A stretch of DNA of 64,000 bases from Cenococcum geophilum 1.58 (taxonomy: Eukaryota; Ascomycota; Dothideomycetes; Gloniales; Gloniaceae): assembly GCA_001692895.1 (NCBI GenBank), contig KV748180.1, positions 4,431,805-4,495,804 on the forward strand. Direction: 5' to 3'. The notes under the pieces are model-generated. The model searched no databases. It saw only the letters and a list, made by a program, of their open reading frames with translations, and was not told the DNA's origin. Position 1 is the first letter of the stretch. Every line of letters starts with the position of its first letter. Shown one piece after another: positions 22,180 through 33,426 of this stretch. Both the position numbers and the translations under genes were made by a program.

Positions 22180-23930
22180 ACTTTCAAGACCTATTCCTAC
22201 CGCCTAGCGAGCTAGAGGTGGATTTATTTGTCATTTTACCCCCTTATCCCAAAAGAAAATTTTCTCTAGGGTGGTCCTAGCTTATAAGCGAGGCACGGAC
22301 AGGAACACCAAAACCACTACTACTACCACCAATACCAATACCAATAGGGGCTAGTCTTTCTACTCCCTTTTAGCCTAATCTCCCCAGAAATCTTCTAGTA
22401 GGATTAGTAAGGAAAGGTATAAGGGTAGAAAAAAAAAACTAGGAACCCCCCTATAAGATGCCAAAGTCTAATAGGCATAAAAAAAACCTCCTATAGAAAT
22501 AAAGTGATAATGAGTCACGACTACATTCACTTTTCTGCCCCTTCTTCTTCTCCTGGCCTATTTGGGACAGGAGAAAAAAGAGGACATTCTTAGTCTTCTA
22601 CTGAAAAAGAAAACCAAAAACCTGTAAAAAAGACAACAAAATTAATAACTTTTACGGCTGGTATACCCTAGTATATCTTTCCCTCCCCTTTCTCCTAAAT
22701 AATACCTATAAAAGGCCCTAAAAAGCCTAATACAGGCCTATAAAGGGCTAGAAGAAGAAAAAAAGAAGAAGAAAAAAACAAGTTAAACAGCTAGAGGACT
22801 ATACACGGAGTATTCTAGCAGGAGAAAAATCCCTTTATAAAAGGAAAAGAAAAGGCAAAAGATATCCTATAAGGATTAGTCGAAGAAGTAAGAGCTTCTC
22901 CGTAAGGAGGTAGCTCCTACTAAGGAAACCTACGCAAGAGAGACTAAAGAAGAACCTCCCTTCCTCGTCCCCCCTGCCCTCCTTACCAATTACATCTCAT
23001 ACCCCTTCTACTTCTACTAGAAGTAAAGAAAAAAAGCAGCTATAAGAAAGAAAGCTAGTCTTATTATAGACCAAAAGGACTAACCTCTAGATACCTTCTC
23101 TATACGAAACAAAGTTAATTAACTATTTACATTAAACTGCAAGTAGTAAAACCTGTTTTAGCATCTATAGCTAGAACTTAAAGAAAACAAAATATTTCTT
23201 CTTATAACTAACGGAAGAGTATAATGCGGATTTCCTAGTTATAATATAAGGAAATCTTGGCATAATTGCTTTACTTTTTAAAGAGAAGCAAAACTAGAAC
23301 TATGGGTTTAAAATTATAGCCCATGGGGTTTTCCTACCCTACCTTTCCTAGGAGAAGGAGGGCTCTAAGCTTCTAAAAGAAGAAATTTGAAGAACCTTTA
23401 ATCCTATAAGGATACAAGGACTACCTAGATTGGTTTTATCTAGTGTAAAAAGACACGATCCACAAGACCAGATTCCCGCTCTATAGTTTTTACTATAGAA
23501 AACGAAGAAAAAAGACAAGAAATCACTTAAGAATATAAAAGAGATTGATTAATTACAGCGTACAGCTACTAAGGTACATAGGTTAAAATAACCTCGAAGT
23601 CTCTACTACTACGCAGTTACGAGCTGCAAAAATTGGATACAATACTACCACAATGTGATCTACTAGGCTATGTAGATACTATGAGGCTACACAAATCACT
23701 AAAGACACAATTCCTTATTCTACCTGTTAATAATAATAGGAAAGCCTTGCCCAGCATACTACCCCTCTTTGCACATAATTGTAAAGAAAAACACTTTACT
23801 ATCGGGACACTAATAGTATAAAAGACTGCGAGACTCTTTAAAGACTGCTAAACTAGTGACGTGAAGAAAATTCTATGGAAGAATAAAAACAGATAGGATT
23901 CTAGATAGGAAGTTCTTAGAACACCTACTC
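22180..23930 (+). pseudogene. LINE ORF1 (gag-like) relic
   Basis: The first ORF of Tad1-type LINEs encodes an RNA-binding gag-like protein. Here the frame is very rich in Lys/Glu (22740-22900, runs of GAA/AAA) and is followed by a segment (about 23560-23820) that would be the nucleic-acid-binding part, for example QCTATKVHRLK and FAHNCKEKHFTIGTL. Stops are frequent and no clean zinc knuckle survives, so the assignment rests mainly on position between the element's 5' end and its 3' UTR. The + strand open frame 23633-23821 falls within it. Confidence 0.45.
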
Positions 23931-24233
23931 AGGCTCTTAAAAAGATATTAGAGAGAGCAAAAGGACAGAAATAAATTGCAAAAGGACAGGGACAGGGGTT
24001 AGGATTTTCTTATAGTTTTTCTTACCATTTTCTCATTCCCTAGTAGTTGTAGTATCTTAGTATTTTACTAGGAAAACTATAAACTCCTAATTTTAAGGGG
24101 TTTATAAACTACTAGGACATAGCTACTAGTACATATTAAGCTGCCTAGAAAGGATTTATGTATATAGAACTATAGCGCCATAGCCTAGAGGCTGGCATGC
24201 GCAGTATTGTACGTAGTATAATACAACGGACCT

Positions 24234-24257
24234 AAAAAAAAAAAAAAAAAAAAAAAA
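24234..24257 (+). repeat. LINE-2 poly-A tail
   Basis: Uninterrupted run of A ending exactly at the 13-bp target duplication. Confidence 0.9.
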
Positions 24258-24592
24258 GATGCTCTTCTTATTTTAGGAAGTACTTTATATCCTAGTTATA
24301 GTATTATCTGCTATTCTTATACGCTTTCTATTAATTTAACGAGAGCTATATATATAAGGTTGTATTCTTATTAAAATCTATAACCTTTAAATAAGGTGGT
24401 TTTTTAAGTAGACCTTCTTAAGGTGCTTCTGTAGCTAGGTTAATATAGGCCCAAATTTGCTAATCTATAAGGGCTTGGAGTTGCCATAGCCATTATTCCC
24501 AGTCTTCTGGCTTATTAAGGATGATCGTATTTAATAAGGTAGTTGGTAGAGTTATTTAACTAATAGGCAAAGGGGGAATTAAGATAGTATTT

Positions 24593-24683
24593 TGTTATTA
24601 GGATCGTCCTTATTATTAAGATCGTCCTTATTGTCAGGATTGTCCTTATTATTAGGATTGTCCTTACTATTAGGATCGTCCTT
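24593..24683 (-). repeat. 18-bp tandem repeat encoding KDDPNN units in Copia-1 gag
   Basis: Five 18-bp units (TTATTAGGATCGTCCTTA on the + strand) at 24593-24683. On the coding strand they read K-D-D/N-P/L-N/D-N/S repeatedly, in frame throughout, a hydrophilic acidic-basic repeat near the start of the polyprotein. Confidence 0.8.
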
Positions 24684-24863
24684 TAATAATTAAGGTGGAA
24701 TCTCGTAGAATCTCGTGGAATTTTATAGAATCTCGTCCTGTGACAATTAAGGTAGGATTTTAATTAGGGTCGTCTTATAACGATAAGGTGTTAGAGTCTA
24801 ATAATAAGGTAGAATTTCTTTAAATAATTAAGTAATAGCTAAATAGCTTCTTATGTCGGCGGA

Positions 24864-24876
24864 CCGGGCTTATAAC
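24864..24876 (-). promoter_or_regulatory. Copia-1 primer binding site, half-tRNA-Met type
   Basis: Directly inside the 5' LTR the coding strand reads GTTATAAGCCCGG. This is GTTATGAGCCCGG with one G-to-A change, the complement of the anticodon region of initiator tRNA-Met. Copia-type elements are known to prime from an internal tRNA-Met fragment. The same sequence follows the presumed LTR of Copia-2 at 44210. Confidence 0.7.
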
Positions 24877-25061
24877 TGTTAGATAGTTTATATAGAGCTA
24901 TTTATTAATAAAATGGGTTAATTAATTAATAATTTTAATTTTACCTTAATCGTTAATTGACCTAGGGTCCCTAGGCTTAGACGAAGATATTTACAATATA
25001 CGTAACCCGTGCACGTGACTTGTATACGTCCTACGCTATAGAGAATATAGATTATCTAATA
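24877..25061 (-). repeat. Copia-1 5' LTR
   Basis: 185 bp, partner of 17085-17269; followed on the right by the target duplication ATAGG. Confidence 0.93.
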
Positions 25062-25300
25062 ATAGGCGACCCTAGGGCAACCTAGGGGTAACTCGCCTAT
25101 AAGGTACGTGCGCTATATATACCTAGGAAAAACCCTTTCTACTTTATATATAAACTCCTCCTTTTTACTTTAAGGATTTGTCTCTGTCTATACAATATAC
25201 CCTATTATTTTATTATTAAACTCCCTATCTATATTCTTACCTTATAATAAGAGAGTTAGATAAAAAAAAAAAAAACTTTATAAACTAGATAGGACCAAAA
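25062..25300. other. Promoter-like leader of the interrupted host ORF
   Basis: Contains a GC-richer hairpin-like stretch (GGCGACCCTAGG then CCTAGGGGTAACTCGCC, 25065-25097), TATATATA at about 25113, and CT-rich sequence (about 25150-25190) before an A-run (25263-25275). This is the layout of a fungal promoter/leader or of an LTR end; I cannot decide which. Confidence 0.35.
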
Positions 25301-25501
25301 TAGTATAGTAAGCTAGTAGTTAGCGGAAAAGTTTTTTATATACTAGTTCTACTAAGCAATAAAATTTAAGGATTAAGATAATTAGACTATTAGTAGCAAT
25401 GATAAGATAATAAGGGCAGCTTACTAGGAGTATATAGACCTTAAGGACGTAATAATAGAGATAAATCTACTATAGAGGAAGAATTAATAATAGGAATTAA
25501 G
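25301..25501 (+). pseudogene. Unknown host ORF, 5' part, upstream of Gypsy-1
   Basis: I do not recognise this protein. The + strand frame reading DKSTIEEELIIGIK ends at the Gypsy-1 target ACTCT (25502-25506). After the element it continues in the same frame as TLLNTISIALQDVREVG from 42710. Removing Gypsy-1 and one copy of the TSD therefore rejoins one frame. The 5' limit is unclear. Stops are of TAG/TAA type. Confidence 0.5.
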
Positions 25502-25506
25502 ACTCT

Positions 25507-25824
25507 TATTATAAATAGTGACAATCTAGTAATAATCGGAGTAGAGGAGGACTTACCGCCTTATATGGAGCCTAAGTGGACCTAAGTTAGGATAATAAGG
25601 TATATCTAGTCCGAGCTATAAATAGAATTAGACCAATTAGAGGCTTTGCCTTAATCTAGTAAAGTCCTAACTAGACGGCGTTAGATAAAACTATAAGCAG
25701 CTACTTCAGTAGGGAGATAGCTGTTCGTGATGTATTAAATATAAACAGTATCCTCTATTAACCAATCGTGCCGAGTTAAGCCTTTTTCTACTATATTAAC
25801 CTTAGGAACTCCTAGTTTCTTACA
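25507..25824 (+). repeat. Gypsy-1 5' LTR
   Basis: 318 bp, from TATTATAAATAG (TG changed to TA) to TTTCTTACA; matches 42392-42709. Confidence 0.92.
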
Positions 25825-27903
25825 CGCGAATAGCTCCTTATAGTACTATAAGGTTCTTAGATAAAGATAAACCTCTAACTACATAATATAATATTAGGCG
25901 CGAACTAACCGCAAATAAAAAAGAATAAATAAAATGCGGCGGCGGGACTATTAAACTCCTAATTAGTATCTAATACGATCTAACCGGATTTAGAAAACTC
26001 TGACGACAAAGAATTAGAGGATGAAAAATAAAATAAGTTAATCTTAACTAAATAAGGCGAGGACGACCTTAAATAAAGACCCTAAAGAGTTATATAAAGA
26101 GGAAAACTAGCTTAATTAGAGGTAGAAAACCTAAGTCTGGACAATAAGCTAGTAGATATATAACTATAACTAGAGCTTACTAAGAAATAATAGATATTAT
26201 TGCAAATAAGGTAAGAACTAGAGGAATATTAACAACTGCTAAAAGAGGATAGAAGAATACTAGTAAGATTATTAACCGTGCTAACTCCTACTATACTAGA
26301 CCTAAGAGAGATTAATATACTTATTAAAGGCGCTACGTTATAATCCTAATTGCCTAAACTATAGCTACTAATAAAGTTTATAGGTAAAGGGAGACATAAA
26401 TAGGATAAATGGAAGAAAGACTATAAGAAGTTCTTTATTTAGGTCCTATATATATTTAAAATAGAATTATAGCGGACTAAATTTGTATATAAGCATTTAG
26501 GGGATACTTAGTAGGAAAGATAGAATAATGTAAAGGCTATATAGCCTATTATAGAATAAACCTAGGAAAAAATAAAAGAGTATATATTATTATTATTACT
26601 TAGGATAGAATAGAAGCGCAAGGCTAATGCCTTTACTAGAATTAAAAGAGCAATATAAGAAAACAGGACCCTATTAGACCTATTATAATACCTCTGTATA
26701 TAATAGAGAGAGCTAAGTATATAAGATAAGGAAATATAGATCCTAGAGTTTAAAGCGGCACTATTAAACAAAATATAGAAGAGGCTATTTTACATCCTAG
26801 GGGTAGAATACTATAAGTTGTCTAAAATAGAACTAGATGCTAAAGAAGTATATAGGGATATAAAGCGCAAATTATCTAAATTTGCTTAGAAATAAGCACC
26901 CTTAAAAATAAAGAACTTAAGAAAAAGACCTTAAAGCAACGTAAATAACTTAAAAATATACCGGAATCGACAACAATGATTAGGTCTATTATTGTCCTAA
27001 AAAAATTAGTTTAAAGAAAATCAGCCTAACCCTAATAAGGAAGGGAAGCTAAAGATTAACCGATTTAGTTTAAGATATTATAATTATAACTAACTAGGCT
27101 ATATTACTAGGAAGTACTGTAAGCTAAAGAAGGAAATGAAAAAAGCGAACCCTATAATATAACGGCTCTATATATTATAGATAAGGTTATATATATAAAG
27201 GAGTAATAAGAAGAAGCCTATAACTTTAGTAGATAAAGAAGCCTAAGTAGCTTATTAATTTAAGTTATAGTAAGCGTAAGAAGCCTAAAGGGCGATATAT
27301 TGGTTTATGCCCTTATTAATTATAGAGCGGAAGCCAATATTATTACCTTATCCCTATTAGTATATAGTAAATTAAATTATAATAGATAGAGGCTAGGAGG
27401 GTATAAAACCCTTAACTACTAACCTCTAGCTATATACGGAACGGCTAGTATACTATATAAGGTTACTAACTTATTTAGATTAAAGCAAGGTAAAGTAGAC
27501 TTCTTTTTTATAGGAGAGGTAGCCGGATTTAATATAGTCCTAGGCATACCTTAGTTATCTAAATAGGACCTAATTTTAAGCTTTATATAGAAGACTCTAC
27601 GGCTTTAAAGGGCTAAAGGGAATAAGAAATACTAAAAGGTTATAATAGAAGGACTAAGATCCTTTATAGCAAGTTTATAATACGTGGACTTAGATCTTTT
27701 TATTATGTATATAACTATTACAGCACTTAAAGGGCCAGTAGATACTCTGCTAGAAGCCTATAAGGACTATATGGATATATTTAATAAATAAAAAAGCTAG
27801 GTTATTATTAGACCACGGTCTATATAAACTAGTAATTAAGTTAATAAAAAGCAAATAACCCCTATTTAGTCCACTATATAACCTTTTAGAAGCTAAACTA
27901 AAG

Positions 27904-28089
27904 TGTTACGGCACTGACCTGACACGTTGTTATGATTCAGTGTTGTTATAACACGAGCACGGACCTGACCCCTGAGCGACGTGTATATATACCACCTCAC
28001 CTCCTACATAGATCCTCACATGACATCGTTTGTCAATCATATACGTCACCTCGTACATCGTACCTTAATAGTCCGCATGTACTGTGACA
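27904..28089 (+). repeat. Solo LTR S2, 186 bp, in Gypsy-1 pol
   Basis: TGTTACGGCACTGACCTGAC to TACTGTGACA, flanked by exact TAAAG duplications (27899-27903, 28090-28094). Its first 20 bases match, apart from C/T, the reverse-complement start of the Gypsy-A/B LTR, so it belongs to a related family. It carries many CpG and CpA dinucleotides and escaped RIP, consistent with a short, recent insertion. Confidence 0.92.
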
Positions 28090-29042
28090 TAAAGGTTTTA
28101 AGGGAGTATTTAGATAAGAATCTATAACGCGGGTGGATCCGTAAGTTATAATCTTCCGCTAGTGCTCTAATCCTCTTTATTAAAAAGAAGGATAGAGGCT
28201 TATATCTTTATATAGATTATAGAGGGTTAAACGTAATTACCAAAAAGAATTAGTACCTACTCCCCCTAATTTAGGAATCCTTAGACTAGTTATATAGGGC
28301 ATCCCGCTATACTAAATTAGATCTAAGAGATACGTATTATTACATTAGGATTAAAGAGGGAAATAAGTAGAAAATAGCGTTTAGGACTAGATACGGGCTT
28401 TTTAAATATACTATGGTCCTATTTAGACTACGTAATGCCCCTAGCACCTTTTAAGGGTATATTAATAGCGCCCTGTTGGACCTAGTAGATGTAACCTATA
28501 TTATATACCTTGATAATATCCTAAGAGGGTAGAAGATTATAAGGCCCATATGGGGGGGGGTCTTAGAGAGACTTTAAGTATATAAATTATACGCTAAACT
28601 ATCTAAATACGACTTCTATAAGGACTGTAAACTTTTTAGGGTTTGTGGTAACCTAGAATGGCGTAATAATAGAGCCTAAACAGGTCTAAACTATTAAGGA
28701 ATAGCCCATGCCCAAAAATATACAAAAAGTAAGAATCTTTATTAGATTTGCTAATTATTACTGCCGTTTTATTAAGGGCTTCTCCTATATTATAGCACCC
28801 TTAAATAAAGTAACTAAATATAGTTATGGCGCGGCTAAAGAAGGCTAAAGATAAAGATAAAAAGAGTTAAAAGATCTTAAACTAGACCTAAAAGCGTTAG
28901 AGGCTTTTAAACTATTAAAAAAGCAGTTTAAATCGGTCTCCTATTAATCTATTTTAGGCTAGGGATACCTATAAGAATGAAGTCGGACGCTTCTAGATTT
29001 ATAATTTTGGGTATATTAAGCTAGTAAGCTCTAGGGCCTAAT

Positions 29043-29360
29043 TATAAGAGGCTAGTCTAACCGGAACGTATGATTATTTAATTAACAGTATAGAATAAGA
29101 GTTACCGGTAGGTGGGGGGTGGGTCAAGGTAGAACGATCTTTATATATAAAGGACAAAAGCTTTTTAACCTCTTCTATTTAGAGACTAATTGCTATTTCT
29201 TCTCTAGAGGAGAACCAGCTCCCTATATAATCCTTTTAAAACGCTAGTAAAACCCTTTGCCCCTTATCTGTCTAACTATATCTTTTAGGACGTAGATGGA
29301 ATATAGATAAAACCTCTTACTGTCTTATCTAATATATACCTTTTAGGGGATTCCGTTATA
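29043..29360 (-). repeat. Gypsy-2 3' LTR
   Basis: 318 bp, TATAAGAGGC to GATTCCGTTATA on the + strand; partner 37718-38035. Differences are nearly all transitions. This copy holds more G/C in places (GGTAGGTGGGGGGTGGG against AGTAAGTAGAAGATAAG), showing uneven mutation of the two LTRs. Confidence 0.92.
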
Positions 29361-29639
29361 ATTGCCTCCCCTTTAAGGGTATTAGTCCTCTAAGACTTCG
29401 CCCCTACTAAGCTTTTATAGAGTTCTGGCTAAAACCATTAGGAGAATTCTTAGGGGAAAGGTACTCTATAATGCGGCTTATAGACAGTTCTTTACTAGTA
29501 TAGAACCTTACTTCGTCTTCAGTTTCTCCGCTCTTCTTTTACTATAGCTTTTTATAATGCCTTCATAATAGAACTGTAATAATAATAATAAAAATTAAAT
29601 GGAATTTACCTTTTCTATTATAAGAGTTTGTTATAAGTT

Positions 29640-31260
29640 AACCTGGAGGTTGTTCTATATAACGCGTCCACTAGCTATTATCCCTATTTACCTAAAATAG
29701 GTTCTAATAATAACGTCTTTATTTTAATCTTCTTTAGTTTATAAGCTATCGCCTCTTACGCGTCTTTTTATTAACAATACCATTCGTCTTGTCTTTTAGC
29801 AGACTATTTTTGCTATATTTTAGCTTTTAGCTTTTATATCTCTAGCTATTCTTTTATAGCTGCCCTATTCTCATTTTATAACATATTTATAAGTAATAGG
29901 ATCCCTATTTTATCTCCGTTAATAATACTAACTTTCCATAGCATTCTTTTACAATAGCTTATAGTTATACTGCGCGTCCCTAAACTAGCGGCGGTGTTAT
30001 TTTAGTACTACCCTAGACCACCTCTATTACTCCTATAGTAATCTCTCTAAAGTGCTACCGTTGTTGCGTTTACGCGCTTATGCTAGACCCGTCTTACGCC
30101 TATAAAATACTTTACTCTAGTAAAAATAAATTTAAGTATTCCTATTACCGTAGTAGGAGAAAGACTTATGTTTTAGTATTTTCTATTCTGTTCTATTTTA
30201 AATTTCACTAATTATATTAGATCTCCGCTATTTATACGCGTAAGACTTATAAGCTCTATTATGCTATCTAGGATTTCCGCCTATATTTAAATAGCGATAA
30301 ATAGGGATAAAAAGTATCCACTCTTACTTATAGGCTCTTTAATTTAATAAGGGTCTCCACTACTATAGAGACGTAATAATCTCGGATATATAGTATCTAA
30401 GAGCGTATATGCGAGCAGCTTACCTTTATAAATAATAATATTTACACTCTTACGCGGGCCTTTCTAGCTAGGTAAGTTTCTCTAGTAATACATTTAGGAA
30501 CTATACTAATTCTCTTAGCTAACGGCTTTTAGATCCCTACTTAGATGCTAATTTAGAGCTTAAGGATACTAAGGATAGTAACGAAAATCTAGATAAACGT
30601 TCTCCTTGCTAATCTTCCGCCCATACTAGTTCTTCTAGTACCCGTCATTCTAAGAAGAATGTTAGTAGAAGTACTAATGCTTTTAGGGATAAAGGAGCTA
30701 ATAATACCGTTAATAATAATGTTAAGATAGAAGAGGAGGCTCCTATTACTACTGCTAGTATTTAAGTTATTATCTAGTTCTTTCCTTCTTCTTATAAAAT
30801 AGCTTTATATGGTGCTTCTTAGGTGCCCCTAGGATACCCTATTATTGGGAATTAACTTTATACTTTAGGGATGCCCTTATTCTAAGCTTTAGTAGCAATT
30901 TATATAAAGGCAGTGCACTACTATAATCCCCATATATAATAAACGGGTAGTATTCCTATAGGTGCTTTATAATTTCTTAAAAATTTTAATTCTTTATAGG
31001 CTGTCTTTTTGCTCCTCTTCGTACTATTAACTTTACTACGTATCTCCGGTGCTAGACTAGATACTCTTTTTTTATCCCTAGGGGGTCCTTTTAAATCCCT
31101 AAGACCTTTTCTTATATTACTACTACTCGTTCTTAAATGGCGTCTTCTTTAGATAGTATCCCTAGTAGTTCTCCTGTGGATTTTATAGGCTTCCCCTTAT
31201 AGGGTTTTAGGATCCCTATTATAATAGCGAAACATTTCCGCTCTTAATGTCTATACTTAA
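29640..31260 (+). pseudogene. Antisense ORF in the 3' region of Gypsy-2
   Basis: Not a recognised family. On the strand opposite to Gypsy-2 pol, a frame with only TAG/TAA stops runs for several hundred codons between the end of integrase and the 3' LTR. Legible parts are NRDKKYPLLLIGSL (about 30290-30340), an acidic Ser/Asn-rich stretch DANLELKDTKDSNENLDKRS (30544-30603), STRHSKKNVSRSTNAFRDKG (about 30640-30690), and YKIALYGAS (about 30793-30820). It has a low-complexity polar middle flanked by hydrophobic blocks. Gypsy-1 has an antisense frame in the same place. Coding status is inferred from the stop pattern alone. Confidence 0.45.
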
Positions 31261-32053
31261 CCTTATAGTTTTAATTTACGGGGTTTTCCTTATTATCTCG
31301 TCTATAACGTATTTAGAACCGTTGCCGAATCTTTACCTTTAGTCCTTAGGAAGGTTTTAATTACTATGTTATATTTTGGCTAAAGGTGCTTCTTAGGTTC
31401 CCAACTATTATACTCCTAAGAGTATCCTTCCTAATAAACCAAAAATTTGCGCTTCTTCTAGCGCCATCTTTAGTCTAAAATATCTTCTATATTCTATTCT
31501 AGTTCCCTATTAATTTTACTAGGTAGTAATAGTTCCGCACCGTTTCTTCTCTAATATAGCTCTAGTAAGGAAATATAAAATATGGGATGTATTAGATATA
31601 ATTTCGGCAATTCCAATTTATAGGCTTAATTTCCTTTAGTTTTCCTGACTATTTTAAAGGTTCTAAGCTACTAATAATCCAGCTTCTTCTTAATACGTTT
31701 TATTTAGATATTTTTTATAAATAGTAAGACTTCGTCTCCTATTTTAAATTCTTTTAGTATATATTTTTTATTATAGTACCTTTTTTATATAGCCTGGGCG
31801 TCTAGTAAGTACTTTTTAAGTTCTTTCCTACGAATTTTTATTTGCTTAATTATCTTAAATGCTACTAGTGCCTCCCTTTTAGAAATAATGTCCTTAATAT
31901 TTTAGGGGTTATTTACTTTTATACTGCTATAAATGCTTATATTATATATATATTGCGCTAGAGCTAACCACAATATCTAATTATCTTGTTAATAATTAAT
32001 ATAGCAGTAGAGGTAGTGTTCTAATAACGTATTTAGATACTCTATTAGCCTAT

Positions 32054-33426
32054 CTCTCCACAGGAGAAAAAGGTGGCCGATTTTGACGCACGGTCCACAA
32101 CACTAAAATACTACTCTCAATGTAAACAAAGCACTCCTTACTCTCCGCAATGGCGTTTAATTCAGGGTATCGCATGCGCAAGAAGCACTATACCCCTCCT
32201 CCAACCTTATTCTCTGATTTAAAGGTCTTAAAGACTCCTTAGCGAGCTTATATTATCTTTGCCAAAGCTTTAGAGCAAGAACTCTCTGTCTCTATCCCTT
32301 CTACCCTCCTTACTAAGCTTACTGGTGCCTCCTCCCGATCGCAGAGTTGAATTATAGCCTTAAAAGAGATCCGAACCCTATATAATCGCCCAGATAATGG
32401 CCTAGATCCGCGAGGCAGGCCTGCGGCTTTCGTACGCTTAGATACGCGCGCAATCGAGGGGTATTTATCTAACGAGGATGTCCCTCTTGAGGATCGAGGT
32501 GCGCCCTAGCTTAATATTGCAGAAGAAGCCAGCATAGATATCCCAAAGACTACACATTTTAAGCCACTAGGGAAACGCGAAGTATAGACTTAAACGCTCC
32601 AACGGGCTTACAAAAAGGACGCTGGGATTATTAATGCGATCTGCCATAAAGTGAAGAAGTTACTACTATAACAAGCTAATAACCGGGTCAATTTTTCAGA
32701 CAAATAACTCCAGGAAAGACCACATTCGATTAATTGGGAGGACGTTTACTTCTACGATAAGTTTTACTTTAGTATAGGCCCTTAAACGACAAAAAGAGTA
32801 AAGAGAAAGAGAGGTAAAGAATATAGGGATAAGCCAATAAATATACATCGCAAGGAGATGCCGTTAAAGGAGGTAAAGAAGAAGGTACGAGAGGAGAATC
32901 ACCTTAAAATGATCTCTGTCTTCGTGATCGTTGGGAAGAACTATCGCCGCGCAATTGCGTACACAGTCCCTAATAAGGTAGGGAAGATGACTGGGGAGGT
33001 GTATATACAGATTCTTAAGGAATTGGGCAGTAATTTAAATGGTATAACGCTCTAGCAGGACAAGGACTCGGCGCACGATTTAAAGGTAGTTAAGGACTAT
33101 ATAAAAGCTTGAGGTCTCTCTCTAATTATAAGCCCAGGGAACTCTCCTGATCTCTTAATTATGGAGACGATGGCGCACCCGATTAAAAAGACCTTTCACT
33201 TAAGGCGCTGTGCCTCTAAAAAGACTGCCTTAGCGCGGTTTAAAAAGGTTTTTGGAGAGGATATAGATCAGGAGAAGATTAATGAGCAGTTTATGTGGTA
33301 TACAAAGAGACTGCACGAATGTATTAGGCTTGGTGGGCAAATGATAAAGTATTAGAGAGTATAATAAGGCTTTTGGTGTTTTTGGCCCGTGCGTTAAAAT
33401 CGGCCACCTTTTTCTCCTGTGGAGAG
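32054..33426 (+). mobile_element. Tc1/mariner-like transposon nested in Gypsy-2
   Basis: Inverted ends CTCTCCACAGGAGAAAAAGG then TGGCCGATTTTRACGCACGG (left from 32054, right to 33426), about 48 bp with few mismatches. The flanking TA duplication is not clean: TATCT at the left and CCCATCTA at the right, so the exact ends could shift by 2-3 bases. It is compact (about 1.37 kb), with one transposase relic on the + strand. Confidence 0.88.
32150..33355 (+). pseudogene. Tc1-like transposase relic (DDE_3), lightly mutated
   Basis: ATG 32150 (MAFNSGYRMRKKHYTPPP) to TAG 33353-33355, 402 codons with no net frameshift and only a handful of TAG/TAA/TGA stops. The N-terminal DNA-binding half includes IPSTLLTKLTGAS and DPRGRPAAFVRLDTRAIEGY. 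The catalytic half includes WEDVYFYDKFYF (first Asp region, about 32737-32772), SVFVIVGKNYRRAIAYTVPN, QDKDSAHDLKVVKDYIKA (second Asp, first residue now TAG, 33055-33108) and ISPGNSPDLLIMETMAHPIK (third site, Glu present). The low number of stops makes it one of the best preserved coding relics in the window. Confidence 0.88.

Larger units (their letters stand above)
22081..24257 (+). mobile_element. LINE-2 copy: internally deleted Tad1-like element
   Basis: Flanked by an exact 13-bp target duplication GATGCTCTTCTTA (22068-22080 and 24258-24270) and ending in a long poly-A. The last ~290 bp match the 3' UTR of the LINE at 640-4326, but no RT or RNase H is present between its ORF1-like part and that UTR. 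At 2177 bp it keeps a 5' end and the 3' end and lacks ORF2, so it is a deletion derivative or a non-autonomous form that must have been mobilised by an autonomous relative. Confidence 0.9.
17300..24700 (-). pseudogene. Copia-1 gag-pol relic
   Basis: Polyprotein of the Ty1/Copia type. RNase H is at about 17900-17680 (DNSVNRKSLQGYIIKLF, then VITSSIEAKLLALL). Reverse transcriptase is at about 18900-18450 (DTVNAFIYYDFDEVVYIKLP, KVLRLRKALYRL) and its catalytic YVDD reads YVNN (18510-18521), both Asp lost to Asn by G-to-A changes. The integrase C-terminal block with KAYGYRVYIITLD and LDPRAHIGYLISYNSTNIYR is at about 20010-19880, with its core to the right up to about 21300. Gag lies rightward to about 24700, interrupted by the LINE. 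A six-residue repeat (KDDPNN-like, five times) is encoded at 24593-24683 near the N-terminus. In-frame TAG/TAA codons are frequent. Confidence 0.88.
17085..25061 (-). mobile_element. Copia-1: Ty1/Copia LTR retrotransposon with nested insertions
   Basis: Complete element with 185-bp LTRs at both ends and an exact 5-bp target duplication ATAGG (17080-17084 and 25062-25066). Coding runs right to left in Copia order: gag, integrase, reverse transcriptase, RNase H. A 150-bp MITE (19394-19543) and a 2177-bp LINE (22081-24257) are inserted in it; without them it is about 5.6 kb, normal for the superfamily. The relic is heavily RIPed. Confidence 0.93.

Noticed and set aside
25065-25097. Hairpin GGCGACCCTAGG/CCTAGGGGTAACTCGCC as a terminator or riboswitch
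   Set aside because: The stem is imperfect and its left arm overlaps the Copia-1 target duplication, so the original sequence differed; no independent support.
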